From Branchiostoma floridae (Eukaryota > Chordata > Leptocardii > Amphioxiformes > Branchiostomatidae), in the NCBI RefSeq assembly GCF_000003815.2, contig NC_049979.1:13984850-14048849 (forward strand): 64,000 nucleotides of DNA, written 5' to 3'. The notes below the pieces were generated by a model, which saw nothing but the letters and a program-made list of their open reading frames with translations, was not told where the DNA came from and ran no database searches. The translations under genes and the position numbers were made by a program. Below, in pieces: positions 21,541 through 33,200 of the stretch (positions are counted from its first letter, which is position 1; each line of letters starts with the position of its first letter).

Positions 21541-23971
21541 GTACGGGTTAGAAGTCATTATTCTATCAGAAAGTATATATATGTGAGGTCGGGAAAACTT
21601 CATTTCCCACGGTATATAAGCTACTCAGATCCCGGCCTCCAGGTCTACCACGCTGTACTGGATAAAACGAGTGATGGCGCTGCAGGTTATATTACTGTAA
21701 CTTCACACTCACACTTCAATCACATTTCATCTGTTTGGAGCAAACGTTCCTTCTTTACCACATTAAAATTTTCACTGAAGTTATGTAACACTTCCCCCAC
21801 TGTCCTGGATAGCATTAATGTCATAATGACCTTAATAATACATCCTGTATTTTAAACGACTTCCCTTATACCACGTACATGGGGTACTCTTTATCTGGAA
21901 AATTCCACTTCCCTGAGTTTAATGCCTGTATCCACACAGCATGCAATGTACATGACACAAACAATGCAGCACGTTGTAGTTTCCTTTCTTCCCCATCGTT
22001 GTAAACTTTATTCATTATATTGTCATCTCAGAGTGCAACAACAAGTATAATATCAGAAGAGGATTTTTTCCGTACTTCAATGCACGGAAATGAAAACACA
22101 TAACTGTCACGGGTACAAGGAAAATGAACTGACTGCAGAGAATGCCACCAGCATTCTTATAAACACAGCCATCTTTTATCTGAATAATTAAGAATATGAT
22201 CACACAATTCTGTATCTAAAATATTCTCCCGTCTATCGATATCATTGCTTGTTTCTCAGACTCAAATGTTAAGAACTGGAAAATCAATGTCTACTTGTTG
22301 ATGTCTGCTGTCATCAAATCTTCCACTATGTTTCTTCATAACTCTCAATGACACCCAATCTTAAAATTATCCATATCATTACGTTAATATAACATTAAAA
22401 AAAAACCTTTAGTGCTGTACATGTAGTTTCTACTGCCCTTTAGGTGTAACTCCAATCAACTCTGTATTTTAGCAGCATGTCCCTTGTGTGACCAGCTTGA
22501 CTCATCATACCAATATCTACATATAGTAATTTCTAAGAAACATGGTATACTAGAAAGTTGGACTATTGCCAATACGATGTGCAAATAAAGACAACTTGTG
22601 CTATCCTGTGGTACATCATGGGGAAAGGGAAGGACTGACATCCTAATTGAGACATATGAAACCGTTTTCAGACAATTTCAACTGCCTTTCCAGTATTCAC
22701 ATACGCCTACTCACAACAGAATCCTTTATAAACAATCTTCAACATACAAGTCATGTATTTACTGTGGGGCTGGGAGGATACAGGGTGTTGGTGTTAGCTT
22801 CTGCAGGGATCCCACGGCTGACAGCATTTACTAGTCAGCAAGTCATGCATGACAATATCAAAGTACATAGGAGGGAAGAATCTTGTCTTGCTGGTTGAAC
22901 AATGATTATTCCTGGATTGAGAGAAGACTTCCCGTGCATATGGGTTACTGTAATCACTCCTGTCAAGGCAGCCTTTGTGTGACATGTGCTTTTACAGGTA
23001 GACATCAAACATCAAGATTACATCCTCAATAAAAAATATTGTTTTCCAGATTCCAGATAATAGATGTGGGATCAGACATTGTGGGAAGTTGCACCCTCAG
23101 TTTTACACTCACATGTATTCATCAATGGGTACAAGGAGTGCTCATTATTCTAACCATTGATTTGTTACTATTCATTCCTATATTTCAACATTTTTAACAA
23201 TTCTGAAAAGATAGAAAAACGATGGGCAGTCTTTCTTACTTAGATCCTCAACAACACTATAGTTTATAACTAATACCTTCTAATGAAAGTACAGATTTTG
23301 TGAAACAAAAAGTAATTCACAGTCTCTCTTGCTTGAAACCCATGATCCCAACATATACAGCAATATTGCACTTTCTGTGTTGGCATTCTGAAAACTCATC
23401 TACAGTTTACAGACAAACTTACAGGCTAAGTTAAGTGCCATCTTGTCTACTGACAAAAACTAAGGTCATCTACAACACAACCAGACTCAAGTACAGTTCT
23501 ACCTTACTACCGTCAACAACAAAAACGTTCAGTTTCATAAGTGATAATCGAGATCTTGTTGACTTCAGTGTGAACTACAAAGATAGGAGACAACTGTCAC
23601 TTCACTTGTTTAAAATTGAGAAAGAGCTTATCATGTCTATCATGTACTAATTGCACTCTATGGTGGTATTTCTACTCTTCTTTCTAAAACATAGATAGGT
23701 GAGGCATTCTTAACAGCACCTGTGCTGAAGGAATGATTAAGAGTTCTAGAAGTCTATATATTACATACAAACAGTGCCTGTACATGTACAGGAGTTTCTA
23801 CTTCCTTTTCATATAAATGTGCAACTTCTGTGACTTCTACTTGCACAGAAACCTTAAATGAAAACAGAACGAGAAACCAAGGCATAAGTTCCAAGGAAAT
23901 AAGCTCTGGAGTAACTTGGAAATGCTACAATTGGCACAACTCACAGTTATTTTTGATACAACATTATGAGT

Positions 23972-24073
23972 TTTAACACACACAGTGTGTAAACAAACAC
24001 ATACATATACACATACAAGCAGATTGTGATTGCAGTACAAGTGTTAACACACACAGCGTGTAAACACAAACAT
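23972..24073. repeat. Two direct copies of an ACACACAG-GTGTAAAC unit
   Basis: 23972-24000 and 24043-24073 share TTAACACACACAGYGTGTAA followed by ACAAACA-type sequence. Each copy contains a small imperfect palindrome (ACACAC-AGY-GTGT). Confidence 0.6.
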
Positions 24074-25430
24074 AATGTATAGGGATCAACTTGACTTGGA
24101 TACAAACACACACACAAGTGATAATACAATTATATGACAAAAAGGTTCAGATGTATGTTACATACATATTTATGTTTACTTTGTACTATTGTATTCACAC
24201 AACTTCAGTGTAAATGCTCAGACCTGACATGGATACAAGTGTAAGTACCATGTCAGTAAAACTACTACACACACATCAAAGATGAGAAGTCCACGTAATT
24301 GGTCAGCAAAGGCTGCTGTAGAACTTATAATGACTACAAAATCAGCTCACAACTGCAAGCATCATCAAAACATGCAGCAATTTCACAGCACAACTTTGCT
24401 ACACTACAACACAACACTCTGGGAGTATTTATATCAAATGTTGGCAACATGATCAAATATATCTGGATGATGACAACGCATGAATTACATGTAGATGTAC
24501 AACAGACAACACAAAACTATAAGTTGATGATAAATATAACACAAGTTTGGATACTTGAGTAAAGGTTATTTGCCAACATTTCAATAGTCTGTTTGCTATG
24601 TTCCTTAGGGCTAGAATGACTGGGCAGAAAGTTGGCAGGTAAGAAGAATTTGGTTGTGCATGAATCTACCAACCTGATGAAAGTACTCAAAGGTCTCTTG
24701 ACTTTCCAGTAAAAGGAGGAGCCATACAGAAGTATTGTTTATTCAGCTCATGAGGTTTCTTATATGGGTTTGTAGGTGGCAATGACCAGGAAACTTTCTT
24801 AAGAAAGCCTACTCTATGACATAAAGTATACACAATATCTTTCACCACAAGTGCAGAGTGAAAGTTCAAACATTGCAGCATTTCAAAGGTTTAGTATACA
24901 AGTGCAATAGACATCTTTAAATCTTTCTTTAAGTTAATATCATTACTATACTTTGAAAAATGCAATCTCCATATCAATATTTACATCTTTGATAAATGGC
25001 AATACATCTAGAAGGACCCTCTCAGCAGCATCTATCTGTTTGCCATAGCTGGTCTACCTAAGTTTTACTTGAGTGGGCAGACAGCTTGGCTTTCAATACT
25101 GGGTTTTGGTTATGAGTATGTGCCATGGTGCCAGGGGGCATCAGCCTCTTATATGGGTTACAAGCAGGCCACATGGTTTGATATAGGTGTACAAGACATG
25201 TAGCTTCTGGTGGGTGTGATGCGGGAGGTGTATACCTTTGTATATGTCCTCCATAACTTTTGCAAACGAAATTCCACAAAACTTTGTGAACTCTGATCTG
25301 TCTTTCAGTCAGTTAGCAAAGACCATGAACTCTGCAATGGGCCAGAAGAGTCAGCTTCAGTCCAGAGGGGGTGAGTCATGACCAGCACTTATATTGAAGT
25401 TGTCACATCATGTTATGGAAAAAATACTAT

Positions 25431-25436
25431 TTTATT
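25431..25436 (-). terminator. Candidate AATAAA polyadenylation signal of GRAMD1
   Basis: Minus-strand AATAAA 139 nt past the stop codon at 25575. A further minus-strand AATAAA near 22008-22013 would allow a 3.5-kb 3' UTR, so the site actually used is uncertain. Confidence 0.4.
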
Positions 25437-25574
25437 CAAAACTTGCCAAATCCAGACAAATTTTCAGTGAAGCTGTGGGACTTTCCAGAGTCCCAATGGT
25501 ACATTGGCGTAAACCATGACGTAAGCTGTGAACACTTCCAAAGGTGGCAGCAAGTTGAAGAGTCTCTGTGCGTG

Positions 25575-27270
25575 TTACAAGTCCTTATCACTGCTGCCTA
25601 CAGGGGTTTCGGGATTGTCTACTTTTGTCTTGACATCATGAGAGAGTCCTGACAAGGAAGCTCGCATCTGGAAAAAGAGGAAAAAAATAACTTATTTCTG
25701 GTTTTGTTTAGTTTACACTTGGCAGCAACAATGGACTGAACATTTGTACAGTGTACAATATAACTGATATTTCTGCACCCTTCTGATGCATTTCAATAAA
25801 AGCAGCAGTGTCTCAACGACTTTGGACTGAGCAATGCACAAATTTTACCAATAATGGTATACTGATAAAAGGATTACAACTAAGCAAGTGTTAAATACAT
25901 CTCTCTACGTGTTCCTACATACCCGTTCATGACCAGTCCCGCGGGAAACACAACATAACAAATCACTCTGCTTGCCTAGATTTCTTAACAGCAAATACTT
26001 TGCAAAGTCCTGAACTGAGGTACATGCTGTTTCAGTGAGAGCCTATGTCTTATAAAACAGTACATTTGAATGCATCACGTTCAGCACTGTAAGCTATGTC
26101 TGTCATCGTACCTGATCTAATAACGTGACGGACGTGGCCAGCACCTCGCGCCACCTGTGCAGCTCCGCCTCGTGGAACTGCTGCTGCTGCTGGAGGAGCT
26201 GGATCCACTCCTCCGGACTCCTGGGGGTGTTACTGTGTACAACACAGAATACACACATTGGGCCACAGTAACTACATCTTATGGAGGACAGTCTTAGCAG
26301 ATGATCATCCGGACTCCTGGGGGTGTTACTGTGTACAACACAGAATACACACATTGGGCCACAGTTACTACATCTTATGGAGGACAGTCTTAGCAGAATG
26401 ATCATCTGGCACAATAGTGCACAAAAAACTGGGTCCTTTTTCTGATATTACTATTATTAGTGGCATTTTACATCACAGAAATGGAGACTGAAGATGATGC
26501 CCAGTAATGGACAAAAAGGGGTAGAGTTAACAGCACACATAGAGAACAGGAAGATCTTGAGGAAGCTACAGTCCCTAATGCTCCACGAAATGAGGATGAG
26601 ACTGGCAAGTTAAGTACATGTACAGTACATGTGTATGTTCTCATTTTTCAACAGTATCATTACACTTGCTTCAATAATCAGTCTTGTATTCTGTTGTAGT
26701 TCTACCTGGATGTGTACAATGCAGGACACAACACTCACCTGACCCAACTGACATCTTTAGCAGGCCATGGCTGCAGGCTGCTGGTGGCACGTTCTAGTGA
26801 CCAGACTCTGTACATGACCAGCAGGTTCAGCAGTAACAGGCACACCAGACTGCAGTAACAAGAGACAAGAGTTAGAATAGCATGAGGTACATGTAAGATT
26901 ACATTGTCTGAGAGGACCTGAGTAAAAGCAAACAGCTTGTCCAGTGCCTGTTCAGGTGGAACCAGTCTGGTGTTAAATATGATCTATACTACACAATACT
27001 GTATGGTATGCCATGGCAGCAACGTATAATTTTACCATCGCAAGTTTTCATCTAAACTTTGTCTTGGTAATCTGCATTCTGGTATCATGGTATTTCGAAA
27101 ACAAGGATATCTTTGCTGCATATATATTTGGGCAAAAGGTTACAGCATGTTTTAGCTACATGTACAATGTGATTTTATGACTTACATGATACAGATAGCC
27201 AGGAGACACTTGTGTGCATCCACATCTATGGGCCATGGTTGGCTGGGGCTTAGGTCCTCCCGGGTCTCTG
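25575..27270 (-). CDS. GRAMD1: GRAMD1 membrane anchor and C-terminal exons
   Basis: Exon 27186-27270 ends CLLAICIM and 26739-26849 continues LVCLLLLNLLVMYRVWSLER, together one transmembrane helix. Vertebrate GRAMD1A has NVLLFYRLWSLERT here. Exon 26112-26220 (EEWIQLLQQQQQFHEAELHR .. TLLDQ) corresponds to the vertebrate TEWAQLLESQQKYHDTELQK segment and should form a helix. The last exon 25575-25667 adds MRASLSGLSHDVKTKVDN .. DKDL and stops with TAA. The helix anchors the protein in the ER with the N-terminal domains in the cytosol. Confidence 0.9.
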
Positions 27271-30200
27271 CTGTAAGGTATACAATTGCTATGGTTGATC
27301 AGTGTTCTGGACAACAATTCTCTCAGTTCTGGAGCCATCTTCTATTCAAAACATCATCAATGGGGCAATGAAGCAAAATTTTCTTACCATATGGAACTGA
27401 TTAGCACTGTTTGAAAAACACTTGAGGGAATTACAAACATGTAAATATATAATTTTGTCATGATCAAACAATACCACCGTTTATCATCTGTCTCTGGGTT
27501 TATTACAATCTATACACTGTCAGTTGTTTGATCATCCTGACTAGATTGCATGACATTGTGTAATGAGGACCATGAGATTGTTAGCTACATACCAGACAGA
27601 ACTACAAACAGGAAAAATTGGCTGTGATTTGATGTCTCTTAAATTTTTCTGTCCTGATTCAGGGTAACACAGGCTTGTTTTTTTCATGTCTAACTTGCTT
27701 GCCCTAGCTAGGTACAGTTTCCTGCACCTGTTCTAGCCTTAGGTAAACTTCTCTGTATAATCTTACTCCTTAAATCTTATTTCTATTTTCATGTATTGAC
27801 TTTTATTCATGATCACTCTGTTACAAATATAGATGTTTGCACGATTGATTTCCAATCTGCAAAATCAGGGTAAATTGTCGTGTTCCCATTTCTGTGCTAA
27901 TTGCTAAATCAATGTTTAAATGATTTTGCTTTCTTGCTTTGTTTGACTGTGTCTGATATCTGCACCTGATGCCCTACCCTGTAGCCTCCTGTAGGGGTCA
28001 TTCTCTCCCAACCTGCCTGCACCTCTGTGACTCTCACTTCCGCTGTGCTTACGGACTAAGAAAATGATACAAGAGCAACAATTTTTGTCTGACTAGTAAA
28101 ATATAAGTAGAGTCTAACCCTAGTTAGTTTCTCAATGATCAATTCATTTTGGAGGTTCCCAATTCTCCTAATGTAGCATGATTTTGGACTAAACTTTTTG
28201 ATTTCAGGTTCTCCTGAACAGTTGATCAGGTTCTGATGGCATAAGATGTACACTGTACTCCAAGGAGTGGCCCTGTGCCAAGTACAACAACTAGGTTTTT
28301 CTGTGACCAGACGTCCCTTAGACAGCCCTGTTTGACTTACTTCTGGTGAGGGTTGGGGCCATGCTGACCAGGCTGGGGTTGGGTGCGGCTGCAGACTGTG
28401 GTCCTGTGATGGAGATCTCCGGTGGGCGTGGCTGGTACGTGTAGTTGGACGTTCGTTTTCTCCGCCGTACACTGCTGGTCAGACCCTTTTTCCTGGGAGT
28501 TGGAGGCTGGCAGGCGTCAGACACTTTGTCTAAATGCCGACNNNNNNNNNNNNNNNNNNNNNNNNNNNNNNNNNNNNNNNNNNNNNNNNNNNNNNNNNNN
28601 NNNNNNNNNNNNNNNNNNNNNNNNNNNNNNNNNNNNNNNNNNNNNNNNNNNNNNNNNNNNNNNNNNNNNNNNNNNNNNNNNNNNNNNNNNNNNNNNNNNN
28701 NNNNNNNNNNNNNNNNNNNNNNNNNNNNNNNNNNNNNNNNNNNNNNNNNNNNNNNNNNNNNNNNNNNNNNNNNNNNNNNNNNNNNACCTAAATGCTTAAA
28801 GTTTTTCCAGAATTCCATGAACCAGCATTCTTTTTTTATGATATTCTGAACCAAGCCCCCAAAACAGTTTTCCTGTACTTGATTTCACTGCTTACCCTGG
28901 GATAAGAGGGGAAAAATTGTGTCATATTTTAATACTGAGTATCAACAGTGAGCCTCAGTGCTCCATAATTCTCCAAAAGAAAAAATTCACCATGAACTGT
29001 TTAAAAAAATCTGGGTTTTCAACACTGAAGCTGCAGCTGTTGAAAACTGAACATGGGCCACCTCAAATAAAATCTTCATCTTTTTCTTGGAGGTTATTAA
29101 CATTTAACCCTATCCAGACTGGGGTGGGTGGGCTTAAAGTGCCCGCGGCAACTTTGACCCCCTATAGCTCCCAAACGACTTGTGCTAGAACAACCAAACT
29201 TGGTGAGTTTTCCTGAAATATTGTTGGCAACAATTTTTAAAAAATTGGGGAAGTTTATGATTTTTCGTGTTGCCATGGCAACGGGTTTCTGAAAGGCAAA
29301 TTTTACAAAAATCACTAATTTTGGTTTAAACAATGGGATTTTAAGATTTTCTTGCTAAACTAAACATCTTTTCATATATCTTTAATATCTAAGACATCTT
29401 AGTTGAACATTTATAATTAAATATTCATAAATTATGCTAATGAGATGACATAGTTGGTCAAAATCCAAGATGGCCGACAATATCATGATGAAAAGTATAA
29501 CAAGCTTATTTTCACTCAAATTTCATCACTACTTGGTATTTTCTTACAGAAAACATTCATTTGAATGTTTTTAATCCATTTTCAAGGGGTTTTAGCATTA
29601 TATGTTGAAAAAAATGTATCTTGAAAAATTTAAGGTAGATAATCCAAGATGGCGGATAGCTAAACTACAGATGACATCATTCTATGACGTCATTTTGACG
29701 ACGTTACATCGGCTTTTGACAACAGAAGTCTTATAACACTTAAATATTAATAAGAAACCTTTATTGGTAACTTTTTGAGTGAGATATTTAGGTATTATGG
29801 GAATTCCCCGTTTTAGCCAAAAATATCAATCAATGACGTCATAATTACTTCATATTACGTCATAATGATATAAAAATTTCAGGAATTATAAAACTCGATG
29901 AGCACAACCTTCCCTGCAAATTTGGTGATCGTACAGTAAGCCATTTTGAAAATACGAAGGGGGGGTCGAATGAGCCCCCCCCAGGCCAGGGAAGGCCCAA
30001 AAAGCCCAGTCTGGATAGGGTTAAAGTTGAAGTTGAAACATTAAATATTAAAAAGAGAAGTACTGTAGATGTAAATCACATGATATCAATAAAACAGAAT
30101 GTATTGTAAGCCAAAATGTATATCTTCCATTATTGTTGCTGACATAGCAGCATACTCCATGAAGCACAACTCAAGGTTCTTAGGCCAAAGATGTACAGAG

Positions 30201-33200
30201 AGGGCACAAGTCAACTAACAACACTTTTTAGAACTGCACTCTCCTTACCTGAGTCTGCTTTGATAGCTAGTTACTCTGTTAAGGCAGTATCTGTTCAGGA
30301 CGTAAAAGTTCTCCCCATATGGAATCCCACCATTGACGATTTCACAGTCCACCACATAGAACAGCCCAGGTTTACTGTCGTGAGAGATCTGGTCGGAAAA
30401 ATTCACATGCTTACTAGAGTGAAGGAATAAAGTCCTTCAAATAAAATTTTAAGACTTAAGAATGCAAGCATGTTACAGGGATGTGCAAAAATGGTCTTAT
30501 GTAATAGTGATGTCAGACAGATTTAGTGACAATTACATGTAGTGTCACAATAATCTTCTTATTCAATTACTGCAAAAGGTCTTCCTTGGCTTTGAAATTA
30601 AAGCTTAGTCTTTCTTGCTCAGCCCAAAATCAATGCACATTACCAAATTCAAACAATTACATGTATATAGGTAGGGCATAATTAAAACAAGGGCATGAAA
30701 TCCCATGGCCATGTGAAGTAGTATGCTATACTATAGTCAGAAAAGTCCCAGCCCATAACATGTACCTGTGTTTCTGTAGAAGCAGATGTTTTTGGTCCAA
30801 AGGAAGCGTTGAGAGTGAGGGTGTATGTCAGCTGTCTGGTTTGGTCCCCATCTTCTCTATCCTGCCAAGGTTCAATCACCATGTCTGGGGATGCATAATG
30901 TACAAATTTGACACAGGAAATATAAGCAACCATATAGAGTAATAGAAAATACAGACTGTATGAGTGTGAAGATTATGCATAGAAAACATGCAGCAAATAT
31001 ACAAAATATTCCTCAAATAAAGCTTCTGACATGTAGAGAAGTTTGCATACCGAATGTTTTTCTGGAGGCATGGAACTCATGGAAGAAGTCGGACTCTTGA
31101 CTGAAGAGCATCTCGTACAGCTTGTCCACAGGAATGTTGTAAACCTCATTGATGCACTTCCTGCCCACAAGGTCATTATAAGGGCAAACCACCTCTCCTG
31201 GGTAGGGCACATCACCAAGATCAATGTTTGATGACATGACTAATGTAGAGGCCACACCAATCTATGTGCTTCATTCTCAGATATTTCAACTTAATATTGA
31301 TAAACATTTAGAACATGAAAACAGAGGGATGGGTGGAAAAGTTGAAACTGGTTGTAGTCACCTCCCCTTAAAATTGTGTGAACTACAGCAAAGACTCACG
31401 TCAATCATTTACATGTAGTTCAGCATCTAACTTTTTTTTCAAATTATAGAACCAAGTTGATAACAAAATGAACTGGCCAGGGGTGGCCTTAGCAAGCATA
31501 CATCCACCATTAGGAGCTATGCTCACAATCTTCAAAATTAACAACCACATTTAAGAATATCTACATCTTTGTATTACGTGACTGAAAAGGACGTCTAGTC
31601 TTTCTATATCTTTTCGATTCGACAATTCCATGTACTCATCAAAGGAATCGTGCCAGTTTTACAGCACATTTTGACAGATGATGCTTTTAAGGGTCCCTCA
31701 GGTGCAGTGGATGTTATCAGGAAATGCTTGTTTTCAAATGAGCAAAGCTGTGTAAAATAAGTGTAGCAGTAACCATTTCTTTGCCAAAGATTATATTAAC
31801 TATTGGCACAACACATTTGTCATCCGTAAGGAAAGTCTGCATCCTGATGAAGTATGTGCTTGTAATTTGTATAGCCATCCATGGACAAAATTACATTATA
31901 GAAGTTCAAGCAAACTAACTGCCTTATGTCAAACATATTGAATTTCATATATTCATATGTTTGACCTTCAGGATGCCAAGGACGTCTATGATGAAGGTCG
32001 ACGTGGAAGGTTATTCCATGAGTCATCCTCAAGTACAAGCGTCTCAGAGGCAATCAGACAAAACATGCATCACTGCGCGTAGTTAGGCTGCACAATCTCA
32101 CTGATTGGTTGCTAGACTTTTCATCTTCAGACAAGAAGTAAATCCATGAGGATCAAGAGCAGACTAAGACCTTGCAGTTGAACAACACTGGTCTCAGGAA
32201 TCATGACTGTAACTGAAAATCATACATCGAAAGGCTTGAATTTCAAATCCGGTCTCAGTAATTATGACTGTAATCTACATTAGGCTACACCAATTTAATT
32301 CGTTGGTTCTCGGAATCGCCGCTTCTAATTTTCCCAATTTCAAAAAAAAAAAAAAATTCCATTCAGTAATCGTGCTGCAAAACTTTGGTTCCGTTAGAGA
32401 AACAGAACGTCTGGAAAGTACCAGTGCATTTACTTTTTCTCACCCCCAAGTCCTTTGCTACCAATTGATTCATATCTTTTTTGTTGCAAAGTATATTTAG
32501 GAACAAATAAATCATCGTAAATGAGATGCACATGGGCATGACATAACGTAGCAGAACCAGAAGTTCGGCTGAGCATGTGCTCTCTCTCACACACACTTTC
32601 ACATGCAAATTTTCAATTGAAACACTGAAATCGGCACCCAAACAAACAACTCAATAAATCACCAAGACTTTTTCACTCTTGTACCTCCATAGCCAACATG
32701 TTTTGATACGCCTGAAATGCTCAAAGTCTTCCAAATGGAGATGAAAATGAAGTCGGAAAATCTCGGGCGGCCATCTTTGTTTTGGCCATCTTTTGGCCTG
32801 TAAGTCAAAAAAGCGCCCCCACGCTGTTTGTACTAGAACTGCAGATTTGGCTAGATAGTAGTACCATTTCAGTGCTGATTTCAGTGATTTGCATGTAACA
32901 TTAGGTTTTTCTAAGGAAGTTTAATCAAACTGCATCTTAATTTTTTGTCAACAAATAATTTTACATGTAACAAAAAGAGAGAATAAACCTATGGTTTTAT
33001 GCAACATGTAGTTCAGTACTTTGGCTTGTTCATGTATTTTGGGGGGAGTGGAAGTATTTGTAATTTTTTTTCCAATTTGCACCAGTTGACCATGAAATGT
33101 AATTAGAGCCTTGGATAGACAGATTCTTATCAACTCAGAGAGCAAATAAGTCTTCCAGCAATGGTATTTTATTTCTAGAGGCAAACTTAAATAATGTTTG

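Larger units (their letters stand above)
20229..25430. other. Intergenic region with scattered small repeats
   Basis: Sequence upstream of the sialyltransferase and downstream of the GRAMD1 gene. Open frames (for example 21126-21533 plus, 135 codons) show no domain I recognise. AT content rises from about 22000 onward, and part of this could be a long GRAMD1 3' UTR. Small hairpins and direct repeats are listed separately. Confidence 0.55.

Noticed and set aside
28422-28854. Open frames through the 244-N gap, including FWKNFKHL right of the gap
   Set aside because: The frame is artificial across N. The FWKNFKHL text has a superficial likeness to the missing ASTER segment but lacks the surrounding residues and a suitable splice site.
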